NCBI GenBank assembly: GCA_958295665.1
Contig: OY282559.1
Location: forward strand, 249,732,764 to 249,796,763
Direction of reading: 5' to 3'
DNA: 64,000 bases
DNA from: Tipula vernalis
Lineage: Eukaryota; Arthropoda; Insecta; Diptera; Tipulidae
Positions 57,225 to 64,000 of this stretch are shown here, in pieces. Made by a program: the position numbers and the translations under genes. The notes below the pieces were generated by a model. That model was not told the DNA's origin. It did no database searches and saw only the letters and a program-made list of their open reading frames with translations. Numbering within the stretch: the first letter of the stretch is position 1; each line of letters begins with the position of its first letter.

Positions 57225-60200
57225 TGAGTGTGAAGTTTATGCTAAAAAAAATAACAAAAAAATTACACTGTTAAATTAGCTATTTTCCTATTGGAATTTA
57301 AATTATATGAAAATTAAAATTTTTTGTAATTTTGGATTTTTCTTACCACCAAACAGATTCTTTTCATCCTTTTCAGATAGCTGGACCATCTGTTTATCTC
57401 TTTAACCAAAAGCATCCAATTGTGTTGAACATTACTATATTTCAGATAATTTAAAAGTTGACTGAATTTTGATGGTTTAAATAATTATTTAGCGCCGATA
57501 CTGGAAATGTTCCGAAGGCCCCGCACATTTCTTAGAATAGCTAAGCCATATAGCGGTCAATGTCACAAAGCCGATCCTATTATGATGAACTATAATATAT
57601 TTCACAGTTTTTGGAATTTTTAATAATTTTCCATTAATTTAAAAGTTTTATATCGCCGACCGCAGAGATGTCCACAAGGTCTTGCCTATATTTTCGGACA
57701 ACTTGGTCATGTGCCAGTTTATGTGGTCAAACTTATGCAATTGTGATGAACTACTTCACAGAATTTAGAATTTTTAATAATTTTAATGGTTTCAAAAATT
57801 GTTATATCTCCATATCCATACTATTATGGCAGCTCTATTGTTATAACAATTTTTAAAACTAATAAAATTATTAAAAATTCGAAATTCTGTGAAGTATAGT
57901 ATAGTTCATCACAATTGGATAAGACTGACCACATAGACTGGCATCTGGTCAAGTTATCCAAAAATATAGGCAAGACCTTGTGGACATCTCTGTGATCAGA
58001 GATATAACAATTATTAAAACTAATAAAATTATTAAAAATTCGAAATTCTGTGAAGTATAGTATAGTTCATCACAATTGTATAAGACTAACCACATAGACT
58101 GGCATATGGTCAAGTTATCCAAAAATATAGGCAAGACCTTGTGGACATCTCTGTGATCGGAGATACAACAATTTTTAAAACCAATAAAATTATTAAAAAT
58201 TCGAAATTCTGTTAAGTATAGTATAGTTCATCACAATTGGATAAGACTGACCACATAGACTGGCATATGGTCAAGTTATCCAAAAATATAGGCAAGACCT
58301 TGTGGACATCTCTGTGATCAGAGATATAACAATTTTTAAAACTAATAAAATTATTAAAAATTCGAAATTCTGTCAAGTATAGTATAGTTCATCACAATTG
58401 GATAAGACTGACCACATAGACTGGCATATGGTCAAGTTATCCAAAAATATAGGCAAGACCTTGTGGACATCTCTGTGATCAGAGATATAACAATTTTTAA
58501 AACTAATAACATTATTAAAAATTCGAAATTCTGTGAAGTATTGTATAGTTCATCACAATTGGATAATATTGACCACATAGACTGGCATATGGTCAAGTTA
58601 TCCAAAAATATAGGCAAGACCTTGTGGACATCTCTGTGATCAGAGATATAACAATTTTTAAAACTAATAAAATTATTAACAATTCGAAATTCTGTGAAGT
58701 ATAGTATAGTTCATCACAATTGGATAAGACTGACCACATAGACTGGCATATGGTCAAGTTATCCAAAAATATAGGCAGGACCTTGTGGACATCTCTGTGA
58801 TCAGAGATATAACAATTTTTAAAACTAATAAAACTATTAAAAATTCGAAATTCTGTGAAGTATAGTATAGTTCATCACAATTGGATAAGACTGACCACAT
58901 AGACTGGCATCTGGTCAAGTTATCCAAAAATATAGGCAAGACCTTGTGGACATCTCTGTGATCAGAGATATAACAATTTTTAAAACTAATAACATTATTA
59001 AAAATTCGAAATTCTGTGAAGTATAGTATAGTTCATCACAATTGGATAAGACTGACCACATAGACTGGCATATAGTCAAGTTATCCAAAAATATAGGCAA
59101 GACCTTGTGGACATCTCTGTGATCAGAGATATAACAATTTTTAAAACTAATAAAATTATTAAAAGTTCGAAATTCTGTGAAGTATAGTATAATTCATCAC
59201 AATTGGATAAGACTGACCACATAGACTGGCATATGGTCAAGTTATCCAAAAATATAGGCAAGACCTTGTGGACATCTCTGTGATCAGAGATATAACAATT
59301 TTTAAAACTAATAAAATTATTAAAAATTCGAAATTCTGTGAAGTATAGTATAGTTCATCACAATTGGATAAGACTGACCACATAGACTGGCATATGGTCA
59401 AGTTATCCAAAAATATAGGCAAGACCTTGTGGACATCTCTGTGATTAGAGATATAACAATTTTTAAAACTAATAACATTATTAAAAATTCGAAATTCTGT
59501 GAAGTATAGTATAGTTCATCACAATTGGATAAGACTGACCACATAGACTGGCATATGGTCAAGTTATCCAAAAATATAGGCAAGACCTTGTGGACATCTC
59601 TGTGATCAGAGATATAACAATTTTTAAAACTAATAAAATTATTAAAAATTCGAAATTCTGTGAAGTATAGTATAGTTCATCACAATTGGATAAGACTGAC
59701 CACATAGACTGGCATATGGTCAAGTTATCCAAAAATATAGGCAAGACCTTGTGGACATCTCTGTGATCAGAGATATAACAATTTTTAAAACTAATAAAAT
59801 TATTAAAAATTCGAAATTCTGTGAAGTATAGTATAGTTCATCACAATTGGATAAGACTGACCACATAGACTGGCATATGGTCAAGTTATCCAAAAATATA
59901 GGCAAGACCTTGTGGACATCTCTGTGATCAGAGATATAACAATTTTTAAAACTAATAAAATTATTAAAAATTCGAAATTCTGTGAAGTATAGTATAGTTC
60001 ATCACAATTGGATAAGACTGACCACATAGACTGGCATATGGTCAAGTTACCCAAAAATATAGGCAAGACCTTGTGGACATCTCTGTGATCAGAGATATAA
60101 CAATTTTTAAAACTAATAAAATTATTAAAAATTCGAAATTCTGTGAAGTATAGTACAGTTCATCACAATTTTATAAGATTGACCACGTAGACTGGCACAT

Positions 60201-60705
60201 GGCCAAGTTATCCGAAAATATAGGCAAGACCTTGTGGACATCTCTGCGGTCGGCGATATAAAATTTTTAAAATAATGGAAAATTATTAAAAATTCGAAAA
60301 ATTGTGAAATATATTATAGTTCATTATAATTGGTTCGGCTTGGTGACATTGACTATATGGCTTAGCTATTCTAAGAAATGTGCGGGACCTTCGGGACATT
60401 TCCAGGATCGACGCTAAATAATTATTTAAACCATCAAAAATCAGTAAACTTTTAAATTATCTTAATTATAGTAATGTTCAACACATTTGGATGTTTTTGC
60501 TTAACGAGATAAATAGATGGTCCAGCTATCTGAAAACGATGAAAAGAACCTGTTTCCTGATGAAAAGAATCTGTTTGGTGGTACGAAAAATCCAAAATTA
60601 CAAAAAATTTAAATTTTCATATAATTTAAATTCCAATTGGAAAATAGCTAATTTAACAGTGTAATTTTTTGTTATTTTTTTTAGCATAAACTTCACACTC
60701 ATATC
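57225..60705. repeat. Palindromic 161-bp satellite element
   Basis: About 15 direct units at 57840-60255, period 161 bp, each with GGCAAGACCTTGTGGACATC and TCATCACAATTGGATAAGAC, nearly identical. On the left one unit is inverted (57655-57830). Outside, more diverged units flank symmetrically (57330-57650; 60255-60560), and unrelated arm tips (57225-57330; 60600-60705) are inverted copies: GAGTGTGAAGTTTATGCTAA on the left matches TTAGCATAAACTTCACACTC on the right. The minus-strand frames of 61 codons repeated every 161 bp are artefacts. It resembles a foldback element or Helitron-associated tandem array. Confidence 0.9.
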
Positions 60706-61200
60706 AAAAAACATTCCGTAGTTTCAAATATTTTTGGCTTTCTTCTCTAAATACTAATGTAATGACAATTGAATGAAATGATATTTTAAGAATTTTAAAA
60801 TGTAACTTCAAATTATAAATTATTCGTGGATCTCTAACCTAAACTACTCATAACATCACATTGTGCAAAAAAAAATAACTTACATTTTTTGAATATTTTC
60901 CAATCGATTGAATGAATTTAACTGTTATACGAGTATGCTTCTATTTCTCATTTTCAACATGCAAACATTTCTTAATTAATAAATCATTAATTAAATTAAA
61001 TAATAGTATATATAAGAAGAAAACAAAAGAAAAAATGTGGAAGCAAATGTATGTACAACAACAAACACTTGTGTATAATTAATTATCGAAAATATGTAAC
61101 ATCGCGTGTTTATTACGCGAATTTATTATGAATGTGTCAGTTGGATTTTTTTTCCCAGTCTCTGCGCCGCACACTATTGGTTAACTTCATTCCTCGTTCA
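60706..61200. other. AT-rich upstream region of cuticle gene
   Basis: No repeat or coding feature recognised. Enhancers of the cuticle gene may lie here but none is visible. Confidence 0.4.
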
Positions 61201-61204
61201 GCTT

Positions 61205-61212
61205 TATATAAA
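61205..61212 (+). promoter_or_regulatory. TATA box of cuticle protein gene
   Basis: TATATAAA, 107 bp before the ATG at 61319. Strong TATA boxes are usual for cuticle genes. Start of transcription is expected near 61235-61245. Confidence 0.7.
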
Positions 61213-61318
61213 TTGATTGAATTTTATTTTTTTTATCATCATACCACAATTATTGGTTCTATCTTAAAGTAGTGTGTTCATAATTATTAATAATAAAATA
61301 GTTAAATTGTAAGCAAAA

Positions 61319-61726
61319 ATGATGAAGTTTCTATTCGTTTATATTACTATTATTGGTGTATGCGCCCAAGCTTATGGGTATGGTGCATCGAGCAGCCAAA
61401 ATCAAAAGATTAGTGGACACGATGGTGGTAGTAGTCACATACATGAAGAGTATCATATCGATTATTATGCACATCCAAAATATAGTTATGAATATGGTGT
61501 TAAAGATCCAAAGACTGGGGACAATAAGGAGCAATGGGAAGCGCGTGATGGTGATAAAGTAACCGGTGGATATAAGTTTAAAGAAGCTGATGGTACCTAT
61601 CGAGTGGTTAAATATACAGCCGATAAACATACTGGTTTCAATGCTGTGGTGCAAAAAATTGGCCAGGCTGTACACCCGCAAGTGTATAAATCCGATGAGC
61701 ATGAAGGTACTGGTTACGAATATTAA
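61319..61726 (+). CDS. Cuticular protein, CPR family, RR-2 type
   Basis: 135 residues, single exon. The signal peptide is about residues 1-18 (MMKFLFVYITIIGVCAQA). A short Gly/Ser/His-rich linker follows. The extended Rebers-Riddiford RR-2 chitin-binding domain is at about residues 50-112: HPKYSYEYGVKDPKTGD, QWEARDGDKVTGGYKF, ADGTYRVVKYTADKHTGFNA. The tail is Lys/His/Glu/Gly-rich and ends GYEY. The secreted protein binds chitin in hard cuticle or exocuticle. ATG is double (MM); either could start. Unusual points: no intron after the first few codons, where CPR genes usually have one, and YKF in place of the usual YSL. The poly(A) signal is at 61751. The only clear host gene in the window. Confidence 0.97.
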   Translation: MMKFLFVYITIIGVCAQAYGYGASSSQNQKISGHDGGSSHIHEEYHIDYYAHPKYSYEYGVKDPKTGDNKEQWEARDGDKVTGGYKFKEADGTYRVVKYTADKHTGFNAVVQKIGQAVHPQVYKSDEHEGTGYEY

Positions 61727-61750
61727 ACTAAACCAATTTTATTGTATTTA

Positions 61751-61756
61751 AATAAA
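61751..61756 (+). terminator. Poly(A) signal of cuticle gene
   Basis: AATAAA 25 bp after the stop codon. Confidence 0.75.
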
Positions 61757-62212
61757 GTGTATCAAAGTCATAATTTATGTTAAGGTATTTTGTTCGTTTT
61801 ATTAGTTAGTTAATACTAAGCCAATTATTTGTATCTCACCTATTCCGGATATATGGGATACGGGGGTTGGATGCCAAAGAAATAGTTATGACTGCTCGAA
61901 TCAAACACGTTTTTATTGGGCCCTCGAATAGTGGATATTTAAAAAATTTAAAATTTATATTCTGCTTTTGGTTTTTTGTTACAAAAATCGCCCCGGAATT
62001 CAAATATTTCTCAAATTAGAAATATTTTTCCTTTTCTTTATTTTATTACAACTGAGACTGCGTTCATCTAGCAGCAATTTTTCTTTCAAATACAAATGTT
62101 TATGTTTTTTTTCCTCTTTGAAACTCTACAATCTGTTCTGGGGCTCTAGGCACTCCCAACTCTTTCGCAGTTCCCTTTTACCGTCCTAGGACGAACGGCT
62201 ATAGACCTGTTT
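61757..62212. other. Non-coding stretch
   Basis: No gene or repeat recognised. Confidence 0.4.
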
Positions 62213-62318
62213 CTGTATAAACCACCTGCACATTGCATTGCTTCATGCCAACCTATAGTGCTGACATGAAAGGTGGGTCGGCCCTTGGATTCTGCACTCT
62301 CAATAGGGGGTCATACAT
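62213..62318 (-). mobile_element. SINE fragment
   Basis: The complement matches the body of the SINE at 23961-24334: GAGTGCAGAATCCA, TTTCATGTCAGCACTATAGG, GAAGCAATGCAATGTGCAG and GGTGGTTTATACA. The tRNA-like head and the tail are missing. Confidence 0.85.
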
Positions 62319-62399
62319 TTTTTATGTTTCTAATAAAATACTTTTTTGTTGGGGTGTAACCCAATGGTTGGTCCCATAATAAATTAAACCTATTTATTA

Positions 62400-63745
62400 A
62401 TTTTAATTTGGTAAGTTCACTAGATCAAGTGGCCTCGTTCTTTAGAGTCTTCTTTCAACGATAGGGTTATGTATCATATGCCGAATATAGGGGTTTCCTT
62501 GATCCTAAAGCCTTATTTCGTGTTTTCCGGCATGCATTTTTTATTCATCTGTGAAGGTCCTCATTTTTTGTGTACCACGGAGCATTGGCGATGCTACGTA
62601 GAACCTTGTTTTGAAACGGCTGTATCATTTTGACGTTTATTTGCTTGATACATCCCCAAAGTTGTATACCGTAGGTCCGTATCGGCTTCAGAATTTACCG
62701 ATATAGCAGCAGTTTGTTGTGAATGGTGAGCTCAGAGCCTCTACCTACGAGCCAATACATTTTTCTGAACTTTATGTTTAGTTCAGCTTTTTTCTTTTTG
62801 ATATGCTCTCTCGACTTGAGCTTTGCATTGAGGGTCATGCACGGGTACTTAGCTGTATTTGGATATGGCACATGTCCCGAGTTAATTTCTAAAGGTGATG
62901 ATGATAAGCCATTTGATATGTAAAGTTAATACGCGTGGATTTTGTCTCAATAAGCTTTATCCAGTTACAAAACGCATTGGTCATCCTCTGGAGTTTGCTC
63001 GTTGCATTAACGATATTACTTCTAATCGCCAAGATTGCTGTGTCATCTTCAAAGGTGGCTATGGTTCCTTCATTTGTGGTTGTTCCTTGTTTATAGTAAA
63101 TACAGGATTGGTCCTAGAACGACACCGGCAGAGATTTTCCTTAGCCTGGATTATTCACCATATTTCACTCGAAAATGTCTGTAAACTTTGTCGAATGCTT
63201 GCACGGCGTCGAGGAATATGCTCCCGCATACTTTCTTACATTCTAACGTTCTTTCAATTATGTTTGCGATTCTACGCACCTGTTCAATTGTAGAATTCTC
63301 TTCTCTGAATCCAAATTACGGTGGAGGAATTAGTTGTCTGTCCTCAATTATTGATTAGTCTCTTTAGTAATAATTTTTCAAAGAGTTTTGACATAATTGG
63401 CAGCAAATACATTTATTATCGTTAGGTGGTTTATCAGGTTTTATTATCATGATTACTTCTGCTCCTTTCCATTGATGCGGAACATATTTTAACCGAAAGT
63501 TAATCAATGCGTATATGTAATAGCTTACGAAATCCTTTGTCAGGCAAAGCCTTGATAATTTGGCAAGTAATCAAATCATACCCTGTGGATTTTTTAACAT
63601 TCATGTTACTTTTCACTTCTTCTTTTAATTCTTTGAGAGTTACTGGCTGTATGTCAAACTTATCTAGCTTGTGAATTGACATTATATTTTCATTGGCAAT
63701 TTGTTTTGGTAGTGGTTGGAAGGTTTTCTGGAGATACTCCACAAA
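62400..63745 (-). pseudogene. Jockey-clade LINE ORF2 reverse transcriptase, decayed
   Basis: Minus strand, in order: LKELKEEVKSNMNVKKSTGY and DLITCQIIKALPDKG (63650-63550), LLPIMSKLFEKLLLKRL (63400-63350), SIFLDA.QAFDKV (63215-63180, motif A), then NAKLKSREHIKKKKAELNIK, FRKMYWLVGRGSEL, IHNKLLLYR, TYGIQLWGCIKQINVKMI and QPFQNKVLRSIANAPW (62850-62580). Frameshifts and stops interrupt every block. Different family from the LINE at 2935-4750, as the RT start is KKSTGYDLIT rather than KKAPGVDGVS. Confidence 0.85.
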
Positions 63746-63776
63746 CAGAGGATTTTTTCCTCCACTTATTTACGAA

Positions 63777-64000
63777 AGAGATCCCAGTTTGTTTTTGAAT
63801 TTGTTAATCTGGGTGCACTTTCCTTTTGAATTACCGTTTCACTGACTGTAATGATAATCTGTGAGTGATCCGATACTAGAGAATTGCTGTTTTCAATGTG
63901 AATGTACTTCCTAGATATACCTCTTGCTGAGGTATATCTAGGAAGAAAAGAGATCCCAGTTTGTTTTTGAATTTGTTAATCTGGGTGCACTTTCCTTTTG
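63777..64000. repeat. 172-bp direct duplication with nested hairpin
   Basis: AGATCCCAGTTTGTTTTTGA begins at 63779 and again at 63951, both continuing with ATTTGTTAATCTGGGTGCAC to the window edge, so a tandem array may begin here. Between them a perfect 16-bp hairpin, TTCCTAGATATACCTC / loop TTGCT / complement, spans 63908-63944. Confidence 0.85.

Noticed and set aside
57949..60066. Series of 61-codon minus-strand frames repeated every 161 bp
   Set aside because: They are the same satellite unit read repeatedly; the period is not a multiple of three and there is no start context or domain.
57655..60255. CRISPR-like array
   Set aside because: Units are contiguous 161-bp repeats without spacers, in a eukaryotic genome.
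61331..61702. Minus-strand 123-codon frame opposite the cuticle gene
   Set aside because: Antisense shadow of a strong, family-matching plus-strand gene.

Overview
This is an AT-rich stretch of an insect nuclear genome that is almost entirely transposable-element sequence. The evidence for an insect is one intact cuticular-protein gene with an RR-2 chitin-binding domain (61319-61726, with TATA box and poly(A) signal), a 5' splice-type intron in a Tc1 gene, tRNA-derived SINEs, and remnants typical of arthropods (errantivirus-like gag, BEL/Pao gag, Jockey-clade LINEs, Penelope, Harbinger, hAT, Helitron). I see no bacterial-style operon, rRNA or CRISPR. The order of insect cannot be fixed from the sequence; Diptera is only a guess.

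Layout. 1-500: end of a 171-bp satellite. 850-2660 (minus): decayed Ty3/gypsy errantivirus-like gag with a tRNA-Ser-type primer site. 2935-4750 (minus): decayed Jockey-type LINE. 5500-5655: (TA)n. 5655-10026: two abutting ~2 kb elements with 450-600 bp inverted arms, each carrying a small Cys-motif reading frame; the second holds a nested MITE. 10190-10435: scrap of a recurrent 'DGVGGT' protein family. 10407-13012: Penelope-like element (reverse transcriptase plus GIY-YIG) flanked by a 423-bp inverted copy of its own 3' end. 13850-15984: Harbinger remnant with convergent MADF and transposase genes. 16290-16408: compact GC-rich hairpin. 18975-22520 and 39070-40400: two copies of one dispersed repeat with a CAACTC-rich core, the first invaded by a CCATTATA minisatellite and a piggyBac-like MITE. 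23961-24334: full tRNA-derived SINE with target duplication. 26490-26950: MITE. 29300-31432: hAT element. 32563-33439: internally deleted mariner-like element. 33919-35535: BED-type hAT cut by a BEL/Pao gag fragment (35532-37010). 42400-43650: GC-rich probable retroelement remnant. 45240-47110: Tc1 remnant cut by a second Harbinger.

The most striking part is 47300-60705. A Helitron (HUH Rep plus helicase, 47302-57125) has been hit twice by one unusual DNA-transposon family (terminal CCCAGTTGT, AT target duplication, two different ends): a 639-bp non-autonomous copy (49278-49916) and a 6.7-kb copy (50010-56723). The latter carries an insect tnp2-like transposase and a DUF4806 gene, and itself holds a well-preserved 1958-bp Tc1 element (50598-52555) whose transposase is interrupted by a 104-bp intron. 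About 100 bp after the Helitron stop lies a 3.5-kb palindromic array (57225-60705) of 161-bp units that are homogeneous in the middle and increasingly diverged toward both ends. The cuticle gene follows, then a SINE fragment and a second decayed LINE running off the window.

The genes do not form a pathway. Apart from the cuticle gene they are independent selfish elements; the relationships are those of nesting and age.
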